From: DAOUET01 sp034430155
GTDB taxonomy: Bacteria > Chloroflexota > Anaerolineae > Anaerolineales > UBA4823
Direction of reading: 5' to 3'
Length of the DNA: 22,428 bases
Assembly: GCA_034430155.1 (NCBI GenBank)
Contig: DAOUET010000077.1
Coordinates: forward strand, 1 to 22,428
The position numbers were made by a program, and so were the translations under genes. Shown one piece after another: positions 7,420 through 15,033 of this stretch (its first letter is position 1; each line of letters opens with the position of its first letter). A model generated the notes under the pieces. That model had not been told where the DNA came from. It searched no databases and was given only the letters and a program-made list of their open reading frames with translations.

Positions 7420-9975
7420 TCAATCAGGGGATAAGAATGCCAGGGCCTGGCTCTCTTCATCATCCATAACGATTTCGAGATGATGGCCCGGGCGGTAAGC
7501 GGATACATCGATCAGGTGGAGAGATTTCTGCAGGGCTGGGTCGGCCTCCATCCAGGCGGATAAACAGTTGGGGGTCTGGTAGAAGAAATCCCGGTTGAAG
7601 ACCGCTTCTGGATCGTCCAGGCGCAGCGCCAGGGGATAGATTTGAGCTTCCATCAAATCCTGGAAAAAGTGGGTGCCCAGGGAAGGCTCAGGCGCCAGCC
7701 CGAACCCCTCCCCGGATAATTCCACCAAAGCGCCGGCGTGATAAATGTCGGCATAGCTGACGAACACCCCCAGATCCGGGTTGGCGCTTCCCCAACGCCC
7801 GGGTCCCACACAGATGAAGTTCTTATCCCCCAGGATGGCGTTCAAACGCGAGATGGCCAGGGAAACCTTATTCCGGGCAGCCGGGGTGGGCAAGGAATAG
7901 TACCCATCGGGATCCACGAAGAGCACATATTGGATGCCCGATAGGTAACCTCGGGGGACCATGAAGCGGGTGGAAAAAATGACCTCTTCGGAGGGCAATC
8001 CCCGGGGCAGCCTGACCGCGTATACATCTCCCAGGTGGGGTTGCGGTCGACATTGTAAGAGGGAGATTTGCACCTGAGGGTTCAAAGCCCCCTGGTCTTG
8101 AATTTGAACGGTGAATTCCATATCTACGGCGGCATGGTAGTTGGCCTCAACCATCCTCAATACCTTCATTAAAATAGTAGTGAAGGGAGTCCGCCTCAGA
8201 AATTCATTATATGTAATGGCCAAATGAGGGATATCGTCCCGGCGGACGCGCATCCGGGGCGGGAAAAAGGAGCCAGCTTGGTCCAGCTCTGCGATTAAGC
8301 GTAAAGGTCCGTATTGGGGAGTGAGGACTGCATGAATGGGCAGGGTCTTGAAGGCGTTGTCTTGCAGGTCGATAAGGTCAACCTTATGTTGAGAGTACCG
8401 GCGGATAGCCTCGGCAGAATCATCGGGGAGCAAGGTTGGATGGCTCAGGGCTACCAGGCGCGGGTAGTCATCCGCCATGCGCCCGACCGCCCGGGTCCCT
8501 AATCCCCAAACCAGGCGTACAAATCCGTCCTCCTGGTGGATTTCTGGAGACCAGCGATACAGATTTCGGCTGAAAGCAACGCCAGCTCCGTGGGGGAGAA
8601 AATAGTGACCAAACTGCTCTCCCTGTACCACCTGGAGGAGGATCGCCATGCGCTCATCGTAATCTTGCAGGTTTTTACTGCGGCGGTAAAGCAATGCCTC
8701 GGGTTTCAGCGTGCTGGCATAGGTGCGGGCGATGGCATTGGTCAACGCTCCCAGGTTCTCTTCGGGGGAGCCCTGGTTGGGACAAAAGAAACTGTCGTAC
8801 TTGCCGGCGAAAACCGTGCCGAAATTATCTTCCAACTGGCTGGAAGAACGTACGATCAACGGTTTGGGGCCAATCCCCTCCAGGATCCCTCGTAATTCCA
8901 TGAGGACTTCTGGAGGAAATTCTCCAACCTGGAATTCTTCCCGAATTTGAGCGTATTCGGCTCGAATGCTATCTTCTGGTTTGTATTTTTGATCGTTCCA
9001 GTGCATCAAGCCGTTCATGGCCATGAATATGTAGATCAGATCTGAACCCAAGAAATAAGACTCGGGGATTTGTATGCAAGCCCGGACTTCTTCGTCAGCC
9101 ACTTCTTTCAGAATCCGGTCTGCTAAGATCATACCAGCAGCTTTACCGCCGATTTTGCCGTAGCCGATGCGCCTCTGGTGCAGATCGGCCAGGTCTTCGG
9201 TGGTGAACCACTTCTTGGCGATGTTGATGTAGGACAGCTGATCGCTGATGATCTTACGGATGAGCGCTACCTTCAACTCGGTCAGGTGATATTCCAGAGG
9301 GCCGCGCTGTTCCGGGGGCACCTTTTCTATGGCCAAGGCGTGGTCGATGATCCGGCTTTCAGGGGCAAACTGCGGGTCGAAAGAGGTCAACAATTCCAGG
9401 AGGGTATCTTGGGTGGATTCCCGAGGTTCTTGAGGGGCAGGGCGTGAAGCCTGCTCAGGGTTGGGCCAAACTTGAGATGAATGGATGAGCTCACTACTGG
9501 CGATGACGCCATAACCTCGACCTTCCTGGACATCTTGGTTATCCACCATGACCACGTTGAGAGGGATGTAGGGGACTTCGGTTTCTCCCAGACCGAATTT
9601 CTTTTGGCTTTGGTTGAGTACGGTTTCCATGGTAGCCACCAGGGCGCTCAACGCGGCGCTCTTACGATCCACCCAGGCTACCAAGTTGATGCCCACCTTT
9701 TGTGCACTGGTTACGTCCTGGTTGAAAGCGCGCAGAGAGGTAGGATCGATCTCGTAATCGTAAACGGCTTTCACCGTTCTATCCATCTGTCCCAGATATT
9801 CGGAAATTTGCCTTCCGATGGCTTGAGTGAACTCCAGGCGGACATCCCGGCGACCCTTGCGTAAGGCTTCCAAGGCCAGCTGAATATCCCCCTCAAAATA
9901 TCTGGCGGCGCATAGAGCGATGGCATCCTCAATCATCCTATCTGCGGTAGCCTGGGTAATCTGTTCGGTATTCAT
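7420..9975 (-). CDS. PEP/pyruvate-binding (PPDK_N, ATP-grasp) domain protein
   Basis: An 851-residue protein with a PPDK/PEP-synthase N-terminal nucleotide-binding domain. Characteristic segments are YGKIGGKAAGM (around residue 275), VRSSSQLEDNFGTVFAGKYDSF (around 373-395) and WGLGTRAVGRMADDYPR. The first 260 residues are not recognised, and the C-terminal 250 include a GPGRWGSANPDLG segment. No swivelling phosphohistidine domain (T.HAA type) and no PEP-binding TIM barrel is visible, so this is not a complete PEP synthase or PPDK; the substrate to be phosphorylated or bound is unknown. The ATG lacks a clear Shine-Dalgarno sequence. It follows gdhA on the same strand after 200 bases that contain two strong hairpins. 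Confidence 0.75.
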   Translation of the reverse strand: MNTEQITQATADRMIEDAIALCAARYFEGDIQLALEALRKGRRDVRLEFTQAIGRQISEYLGQMDRTVKAVYDYEIDPTSLRAFNQDVTSAQKVGINLVAWVDRKSAALSALVATMETVLNQSQKKFGLGETEVPYIPLNVVMVDNQDVQEGRGYGVIASSELIHSSQVWPNPEQASRPAPQEPRESTQDTLLELLTSFDPQFAPESRIIDHALAIEKVPPEQRGPLEYHLTELKVALIRKIISDQLSYINIAKKWFTTEDLADLHQRRIGYGKIGGKAAGMILADRILKEVADEEVRACIQIPESYFLGSDLIYIFMAMNGLMHWNDQKYKPEDSIRAEYAQIREEFQVGEFPPEVLMELRGILEGIGPKPLIVRSSSQLEDNFGTVFAGKYDSFFCPNQGSPEENLGALTNAIARTYASTLKPEALLYRRSKNLQDYDERMAILLQVVQGEQFGHYFLPHGAGVAFSRNLYRWSPEIHQEDGFVRLVWGLGTRAVGRMADDYPRLVALSHPTLLPDDSAEAIRRYSQHKVDLIDLQDNAFKTLPIHAVLTPQYGPLRLIAELDQAGSFFPPRMRVRRDDIPHLAITYNEFLRRTPFTTILMKVLRMVEANYHAAVDMEFTVQIQDQGALNPQVQISLLQCRPQPHLGDVYAVRLPRGLPSEEVIFSTRFMVPRGYLSGIQYVLFVDPDGYYSLPTPAARNKVSLAISRLNAILGDKNFICVGPGRWGSANPDLGVFVSYADIYHAGALVELSGEGFGLAPEPSLGTHFFQDLMEAQIYPLALRLDDPEAVFNRDFFYQTPNCLSAWMEADPALQKSLHLIDVSAYRPGHHLEIVMDDEESQALAFLSPD

Positions 9976-10030
9976 ATGTGTTTACGTCGCAGCGCAAATC
10001 ATAAACTTGAGGCCGCAACGGTCCTCTTCC

Positions 10031-10050
10031 CCGGTAGAAAGGCCTACCGG
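10031..10050. repeat. Small perfect hairpin upstream of the PPDK_N gene
   Basis: CCGGTAG (10031-10037) and CTACCGG (10044-10050) pair perfectly over 7 bases with a 6-base loop. It lies 56 bases before the PPDK_N start, next to the larger hairpin at 10063-10105. No T run follows on either strand. Confidence 0.55.
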
Positions 10051-10062
10051 CCGGATATGAGA

Positions 10063-10105
10063 AGCTTTAGCCAGCATTGGTTTGGGGGTTATGCTGGCTA
10101 AAGCT
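10063..10105. repeat. 15-bp perfect inverted repeat between gdhA and the PPDK_N gene
   Basis: Arms 10063-10077 and 10091-10105 are perfectly complementary over 15 bases around a 13-base loop containing a G run. It lies 70-110 bases after the gdhA stop, in the direction of transcription. There is no poly-T on either strand, so it is not a standard intrinsic terminator. A 3'-end stabilising hairpin for gdhA mRNA, a leader element for the next gene, or a protein-binding palindrome are alternatives. Confidence 0.7.
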
Positions 10106-10175
10106 CAATCCAATATTCTTATGATCGCCGTTCCGGCCACTCGCTTTAAGAACGAGAGGCTCCTTAAAAATGCGA

Positions 10176-11531
10176 TTAAATCACGCCGTAAGCCAGCATG
10201 GCGTTGGCTACTTTGACGAAACCGGCGATGTTGGCGCCCATCAGATAATCACCGGGCTTGCCATAGGTCTCCGCAGCCTCCAGACTGGCCTGGTGAATGC
10301 TCTTCATAATGCCGTGCAACCGGTGATCAACCTCTTCCCTGGACCAGGACAGGCGCATGCTGTTTTGGCACATCTCGAGCCCTGAAGTCGCCACCCCCCC
10401 AGCGTTGGCCGCTTTGGCGGGGCCATAAAGAACCCCGTTTTCCTGGTAGACTTCGATGGCCTCCAGGGTAGATGGCATGTTGGCGCCCTCAGAAACACAG
10501 TAACAACCGTTCTTGACCAGTGCCTGGGCATTCTCGGCGTTGATTTCGTTCTCGTGGGCGGAGGGGAAGGCTAGATCAACCTTTAGACCTTGATCTTTAA
10601 CCACATCCCAAACGCTTACCGCGGGGTAATAGGGCACCTTGTATTTCTCGGCATATTCCTGAATACGTCCCCTGCGGATATTCTTCAATTCCAGAATGTA
10701 TGCCAGCTTGGCACGATCTATGCCTTCTTCATCCACGATGACACCATTGGAGTCGGACAGGCTGATAATTCGTGAACCCAGATCGAGCAGCTTCTCAACC
10801 GTATATTGAGCGACATTCCCAGAGGCGCTGACAACCGCCACTTTACCTTTCAGATCCAAGCCTCGAGTTGCTAACATTTCTGCGGCGAAATACACAGCCC
10901 CATATCCGGTGGCTTCCGGCCGGATGAGGCTGCCGCCGTATTCAAGACCTTTTCCGGTAAGTACGCCGGTGTGATCGTTCTTGATCTTCTTGTAATAACC
11001 AAACAAATAGCCTATCTCACGACCACCCACACCGATATCGCCAGCGGGAACATCGGTATCCGGACCGATATGCCTGAAGAGCTCCCGCATGAAGGCGTAG
11101 CAGAATTTCATGACCTCGTTATCGGTCTTGCCCTTGGGATCGAAGTCCGAACCGCCCTTACCTCCACCCATGGGTAGGGTGGTCAAGGAATTTTTAAAGA
11201 CCTGCTCAAACCCCAGGAATTTGATGATCCCCAGGTTTACGGATGGGTGGAATCGCAATCCACCTTTATAGGGACCGATGGCATTGTTGAACTGGACCCG
11301 GAAGCCGCGATTGACCTGGACATCGCCGTCGTCATCCACCCAGGGGACCCGGAAAATGACCACCCGATCGGGCTCCACGATCCGCTCATAAATCTTGGCC
11401 TTCACAAATTCGGGGTGTTTTTCTACGGTAGGTTCAAGGGTAGTAAGCACCTCTTCAACGGCCTGGTGAAATTCAGGCTGAGCAGGATCTTTTTCTTTCA
11501 CCTTTGCGATAACATCTTGAATTACGGACAT
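10176..11531 (-). CDS. gdhA: Glutamate dehydrogenase (NADP-type, GdhA family)
   Basis: The enzyme catalyses reversible reductive amination of 2-oxoglutarate with ammonia to L-glutamate, in the cytoplasm. Length (451 residues from MSVI) matches the hexameric E. coli-type family. Seen in order: the substrate-binding segment GPYKGGLRFHPSVN (Lys89), the family signature LPMGGGKGGSDFDPKGKTDNE with catalytic Lys125, PAGDIGVGGREIGY with Asp165, a Rossmann-type SASGNVAQYTVEKL, and the C-terminal NAGGVATSGLEM. The reading frame extends upstream to a GTG (11540), but the ATG at 11531 is preferred because AAGGTG precedes it at six bases. It is monocistronic or at most loosely linked to the downstream PPDK_N gene. 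The upstream region holds a cluster of 11-bp repeats that may be regulatory. Confidence 0.95.
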   Translation of the reverse strand: MSVIQDVIAKVKEKDPAQPEFHQAVEEVLTTLEPTVEKHPEFVKAKIYERIVEPDRVVIFRVPWVDDDGDVQVNRGFRVQFNNAIGPYKGGLRFHPSVNLGIIKFLGFEQVFKNSLTTLPMGGGKGGSDFDPKGKTDNEVMKFCYAFMRELFRHIGPDTDVPAGDIGVGGREIGYLFGYYKKIKNDHTGVLTGKGLEYGGSLIRPEATGYGAVYFAAEMLATRGLDLKGKVAVVSASGNVAQYTVEKLLDLGSRIISLSDSNGVIVDEEGIDRAKLAYILELKNIRRGRIQEYAEKYKVPYYPAVSVWDVVKDQGLKVDLAFPSAHENEINAENAQALVKNGCYCVSEGANMPSTLEAIEVYQENGVLYGPAKAANAGGVATSGLEMCQNSMRLSWSREEVDHRLHGIMKSIHQASLEAAETYGKPGDYLMGANIAGFVKVANAMLAYGVI

Positions 11532-11666
11532 TGTCATCACCTTGTCTATAGAAATGAATGGGTTGGCTTGTGATAAAGCTTAACGATTTTTGCTCCAGGT
11601 GGTTTGAGGAATACCAGCCTGGCTGCAGGGCTTTCCATATTGGCGCCCGAAGAAGGGATAGTGCCC

Positions 11667-11772
11667 TTCTTCACATATAGTTTAGCGAAGAACACGTGAA
11701 GAACTGGTTAAGAAAGCCCCCCATTATGTGAAAAATACGTGAAAAAACCTAGAAAAAGACTTATGTGAATTA
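11667..11772. repeat. Cluster of five 11-bp YAYGTGAARAA motifs
   Basis: Copies on the plus strand lie at 11693-11703, 11725-11735, 11736-11746 and 11762-11772; one minus-strand copy lies at 11667-11677. Four match YAYGTGAARAA exactly and the last ends TTA. Copies three and four abut as a tandem direct repeat of one helical turn. They sit in the divergent region 130-240 bases upstream of gdhA and before the first cassette gene. This is consistent with a multi-site regulator-binding region; which gene it serves is not decided by sequence. Confidence 0.6.
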
Positions 11773-11818
11773 GTTCCAGAACTTGGGGGAGGTGTAAATA
11801 TTTGTGGAAAAGATGTAA

Positions 11819-11940
11819 ACTCAACTTTGTGATCAAGGATATAATTTCCTCATCCAGAGGATAAACGTTTTTGCAGAACTTTCTGTTTAATTATCTATTT
11901 TGGCTCTTAGACAGAAACTGCTGTTAAATTGTAGTTGGGT
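11819..11940 (+). other. Left boundary of the cassette array; lone GTTGGGT core site
   Basis: GTTGGGT at 11934-11940 matches the GTTRRRY integron core and starts the leader shared with the second GGDEF cassette. An RYYYAAC heptamer (ACTCAAC, 11819-11825) lies 123 bases upstream, but no complementary L''/L' arms can be found between them. An unstructured single core site is what an attI, or a remnant of one, would look like. TATAAT at about 11840 could be a -10 box, without a good -35. No integrase gene is adjacent; the left neighbour is gdhA. Confidence 0.3.
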
Positions 11941-12063
11941 TGCTTGCATCATAGAGCCGCTTCGCGCTGCTCGGTTAAAGCTCATTGATTGTCTATTTCA
12001 GATGAAGAATTTCACAACGCCCAATGCCTCCCCGAAGACCCGACGCCAGCTATGTATGTTGGC
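11934..12063 (+). repeat. Shared cassette leader, copy 1
   Basis: About 130 bases, from the GTTGGGT core through the 5' untranslated region and the first ~20 codons, nearly identical to 13454-13584 (a handful of substitutions and one single-base indel). It includes a GC-rich hairpin (GAGC..GCTC) about 22 bases after the core. Identity decays quickly after codon 20-27 of the GGDEF genes. Confidence 0.85.
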
Positions 12064-13168
12064 CGCCATGTGGCAATGGCTGACCGAGCCTTCCGCTTCA
12101 ATTGATAAGGAAGAGAGCCGGTATCAAGTCCGCCTCTTAATGGCAATGTTGCTCGTGATTATTATCTTTGGCTTGCTTGTATTTATCTTGTCGCTGCTCG
12201 GCTTCTTAAGCATAGTGGGGGAGCAAGAAATAGTAGGAATAGTATTCCGTTGGATCAATCTGGCCATGATTCTGCTGCTGGCTGTTGCGTATGGCCTGAG
12301 TCGAACTATATACTTCCCGTTGGCGGTAATGCTGGCAATCGGCACCATGTTGAGCGGAAACTTTGCGATAATAATCCTTGACCCGGAGAAACTACAGTAT
12401 ATTAATTTTCTGATCCTGGGAGGATTAATCGGCAGCCTGTTCCTCTCGGCGCGCGCTACGGCAGCCATCTTCTTCGTCACGATGGTTGGCTTGTTGCTGC
12501 TTTCCATATTTGTAGTGGGTACTTCCTCATCGAACAACATAGTTGGGTTTGTCTTCATCCTGACAGTTGGCGGGCTGGTCGTGTTGGCGACCGCCCTCCG
12601 TCAGCGCTACCTCGAGCAACTCGATTGGCGGACACTGCAACTCGTTGAGAGTGGAGCGCTTCTACGCGAGTTGTCCATCCTCGACGCGCTAACAGGACTT
12701 TACAACCGGCGTTACATGGAAGAGATCTTGGCGCTCGAAATAATTCGGGCCATGCGCAAAGGACGTCCGATCGGTATCATCATGGTGGACATCGACCATT
12801 TCAAGCGATTTAATGACACCCATGGCCATGCGGCGGGCGACGCGGTCTTGGTTCAAGTGGGCAACTTATTACGAACATGCGTCCGTGCGTCAGACCCTGC
12901 CTGTCGCTACGGTGGTGAGGAATTCATTTTCATTCTGCCCGAAGCATCGCAGAAAATAACGAAAATGCGCGCCGAGCATATGCGGGAGGTTACCAGCCAC
13001 ACCCCTGTGCAATATGAGGGGCAGACTCTGGAAGCGGTTACCCTCTCGCTGGGTGTTGCCATATTCCCCGCTCATGGCTCGACGAAAGACATAATCCTGA
13101 GAGCCGCTGATACTGCCTTGTATCGTGCCAAACAAGATGGGCGCAACCGGGTGGTGGTAGCAGACTAG
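12002..13168 (+). CDS. Membrane-bound diguanylate cyclase (GGDEF), first cassette
   Basis: The 388-residue protein is predicted to make cyclic di-GMP at the inner face of the membrane. About six TM helices occupy residues 45-200, followed by a short coiled linker and a GGDEF domain (about 225-388). The domain has LTGLYNRRYM, the metal-binding DIDHFKRFNDTHGH..GD, the active-site GGEEF at residue 304, and an inhibitory RxxD (RASD) five residues before it, so both catalysis and product inhibition should be intact. The frame is open back to 11900, but the ATG at 12002 is chosen because the next cassette begins with the same MKNFTTPNASPKTRRQL and a matching leader. No clear Shine-Dalgarno sequence precedes either. 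The N-terminal membrane region is unlike named sensor domains, so the signal is unknown. Confidence 0.85.
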   Translation: MKNFTTPNASPKTRRQLCMLAAMWQWLTEPSASIDKEESRYQVRLLMAMLLVIIIFGLLVFILSLLGFLSIVGEQEIVGIVFRWINLAMILLLAVAYGLSRTIYFPLAVMLAIGTMLSGNFAIIILDPEKLQYINFLILGGLIGSLFLSARATAAIFFVTMVGLLLLSIFVVGTSSSNNIVGFVFILTVGGLVVLATALRQRYLEQLDWRTLQLVESGALLRELSILDALTGLYNRRYMEEILALEIIRAMRKGRPIGIIMVDIDHFKRFNDTHGHAAGDAVLVQVGNLLRTCVRASDPACRYGGEEFIFILPEASQKITKMRAEHMREVTSHTPVQYEGQTLEAVTLSLGVAIFPAHGSTKDIILRAADTALYRAKQDGRNRVVVAD

Positions 13169-13215
13169 GGATCAGGTGATCGCGCCCGCAAACTCTTCTT
13201 ACAGAGTGTCATCTT

Positions 13216-13245
13216 CCACACTGATGTGGCAGTAATTATTTTTTT
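13216..13245 (+). terminator. Weak candidate terminator after the first GGDEF gene
   Basis: CCACA (13216-13220) and TGTGG (13225-13229) make a 5-bp stem with a 4-base loop. A run of seven T (13239-13245) follows after a gap of about ten bases. The stem is short and the T run distant, so termination may be partial. Confidence 0.3.
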
Positions 13246-13334
13246 CACCAGATCGCCGCAGCATTGTAGTACATAATATGGTCGAAGGCGACCAGTGAAT
13301 CCGAAGCAAGTTTATTCTCAAGAACTCAAGACTG

Positions 13335-13460
13335 GCCCAACACCAGCTCCAGCGGACAGCGGTTCTGCCGCTCGAAACCGGCGGCGGCTTGCCAGAAATG
13401 TGTAATAATTGAGGAGTAGTCTTGTCAGCCCTGCCCGGCGGCTGAGCTCTTTCGTTGGGT
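13335..13460 (+). other. attC: attC site 1 (integron cassette recombination site)
   Basis: R'' GCCCAAC (13335-13341) and R' GTTGGGT (13454-13460) are complementary at six of seven positions. Inside them, L'' AGCTCCAGCGGAC (13345-13357) pairs with L' GGCGGCTGAGCT (13437-13448) through AGCTC/GAGCT and AGC/GCT. One unpaired C lies between them, the extrahelical base typical of attC bottom-strand recognition. The total length of 126 bases is in the usual range. The rest of the gap from the GGDEF stop (13169-13334) holds no gene. Confidence 0.8.
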
Positions 13461-13584
13461 TGCTTGCATCATAGAGCCGCTTCGCGCTGCTCGGTTAAAA
13501 CTCAATTGATTGTCTATTTCAGATGAAGAATTTCACAACGCCTAATGCCTCCCCGAAGACCCGACGCCAGCTACGTATGTTCGC
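13454..13584 (+). repeat. Shared cassette leader, copy 2
   Basis: Second copy of the leader at 11934-12063, starting at the attC1 R' core and running into the second GGDEF gene. The match covers untranslated and coding parts alike, which points to recombination or conversion of this block rather than protein-level constraint only. Confidence 0.85.
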
Positions 13585-14698
13585 CACTATATGGCGCTGG
13601 CTGATAAAACTTCCGGTGACATTCTCTGAACCGATGCGCCGCCGGTCGAGTGTGTTGACGATACTACTCCTGACGCTGGCCTTCAGCGCTGTGATATTCT
13701 TGGTGTCCCTATTCATATTCACCAGCGTCAAGTTTGATGGGCGCATCCCGTATTCTATCCTAATTGGGATCTTGTTGTGCTTCTTAACCCTCGCGTTTGG
13801 CCTGAACCGCGCCGGACATTTCTCAGCTGCGGCGGGCTTGATCGTTGCCTGTATGGTCCTTGCTTCCTGGATTTCAATCCTACTAAATCTTGCATCCTTG
13901 GGCAGTGATGTTGGCAGTGATGTTATGCTCTTATGCTACATCGTGGCTTCAGTGATCGTAAGCAGCTTCTTGCTCTCGACGCGTGTAACCTTCATTCTGG
14001 CTGTATCGCAGCTTGTGGCTCTGTTACTGGTGTCGTTCGTCAGCCCGGGTCTATCCGTTTCCACTTGGACCAGTCTGCTAGGTTTTATCGGGTTCATATC
14101 GCTGTTAAGCATCATCTCCAATCTTATCAACCGCAGAGACCTCGATCAGATTGACCGGCAGACCCACCAACTCCATGAGAGCGAAACACTGTTGCGCGAA
14201 CAATCCGTCCGTGATCTGCTGACTGGGCTGTTCAACCGGCGATATATGGAAGAGACACTGGACCGCGAACTGAGTCGGGCCGCGCGCAAACAACTTCCTC
14301 TCGGCATTATCATGCTGGATATCGATCACTTCAAGCAATATAATGATACCTACGGTCATGCGGGCGGCGACGAGTTGTTGCGACTGGTGGGCATTTTTTT
14401 GAAAGAGCACAACCGCTTGGCAGACGTTGCCTGCCGTTATGGGGGTGAGGAGTTCATACTCATCATGCCTGAAGCCTCGCTGGAAGTAACACGCGAGCGC
14501 GCTGAATATATGTGCGAAGAGATCAAGAACTTGCACGTACCCTTTCAGGAACAGATCCTCGAGGCGGTGACTATATCTATAGGTGTGGCTGTTTTTCCCA
14601 TGAATGGGTCAAACCGGGAAGCCATCTTGAGAGCCGCCGATGCCGCTCTGTATCAAGCCAAAGATGCAGGCCGTGATCGAGTAATAGTAGCGAACTAA
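13523..14698 (+). CDS. Membrane-bound diguanylate cyclase (GGDEF), second cassette
   Basis: The 391-residue paralogue has the same layout as the preceding cassette gene: the conserved N-terminal MKNFTTPNASPKTRRQL, about six TM helices to residue 205, then a GGDEF domain. LTGLFNRRYM, DIDHFKQYNDTYGHAGGDE, GGEEF at residue 307 and the RLAD inhibitory site five residues before it are all present, so it should make c-di-GMP and respond to product inhibition. The membrane regions of the two proteins are strongly diverged while the leader is nearly identical in DNA, so they may sense different signals under shared expression control. No Shine-Dalgarno sequence is visible before the ATG. Confidence 0.88.
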   Translation: MKNFTTPNASPKTRRQLRMFATIWRWLIKLPVTFSEPMRRRSSVLTILLLTLAFSAVIFLVSLFIFTSVKFDGRIPYSILIGILLCFLTLAFGLNRAGHFSAAAGLIVACMVLASWISILLNLASLGSDVGSDVMLLCYIVASVIVSSFLLSTRVTFILAVSQLVALLLVSFVSPGLSVSTWTSLLGFIGFISLLSIISNLINRRDLDQIDRQTHQLHESETLLREQSVRDLLTGLFNRRYMEETLDRELSRAARKQLPLGIIMLDIDHFKQYNDTYGHAGGDELLRLVGIFLKEHNRLADVACRYGGEEFILIMPEASLEVTRERAEYMCEEIKNLHVPFQEQILEAVTISIGVAVFPMNGSNREAILRAADAALYQAKDAGRDRVIVAN

Positions 14699-14766
14699 GC
14701 ATCAGTCCACTACTTACTTCGAACAAGGATTAGAAATATAACAAAGCACTGAAAACTGATACCGCA

Positions 14767-14893
14767 ACCCAACACCGGCTCCAGCTGACCGCCTTCGGCG
14801 TAGGGATGGATGCGGCGGCTATTTGGCAGAAAAAGTGGTTTTATGCAGTCTTGTCTTGTTCAAATCGGCGGCAGGTGAGCCAAATCGTTAGGC
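14767..14893 (+). other. attC: attC site 2
   Basis: R'' ACCCAAC (14767-14773) and R' GTTAGGC (14887-14893) both fit the RYYYAAC/GTTRRRY consensus. L'' GGCTCCAGCTGACCGCC (14777-14793) pairs with L' GGCGGCAGGTGAGCC (14867-14881) through GGCTC/GAGCC, CTG/CAG and CCGCC/GGCGG, with unpaired bases between blocks as in known attC hairpins. The central part resembles attC1 (GGCAGAAA and AGTCTTGTC). Its length is 127 bases. The remaining gap to the next start codon (14894-15033) shows no gene. Confidence 0.82.
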
Positions 14894-15033
14894 GCTAGTT
14901 GATAGGTACCAATGCCCCACCTGGGTAAGATAATCCAAAGACAGGGTCGGAGAATTGGGCAGCAATTAGATGTCACATTTAGATGATAAGCGGGGTTAAT
15001 TAAGAGTAGATTGTCAAATTTTATGGAGAAACA

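Noticed and set aside
11532..11540. GTG start of gdhA at 11540
   Set aside because: The GTG overlaps the AAGGTG ribosome binding site that serves the ATG at 11531.
11900..12001. Upstream extension of the first GGDEF gene (34 extra codons)
   Set aside because: The second GGDEF cassette starts at the homologous ATG, and the extra codons translate the shared untranslated leader.
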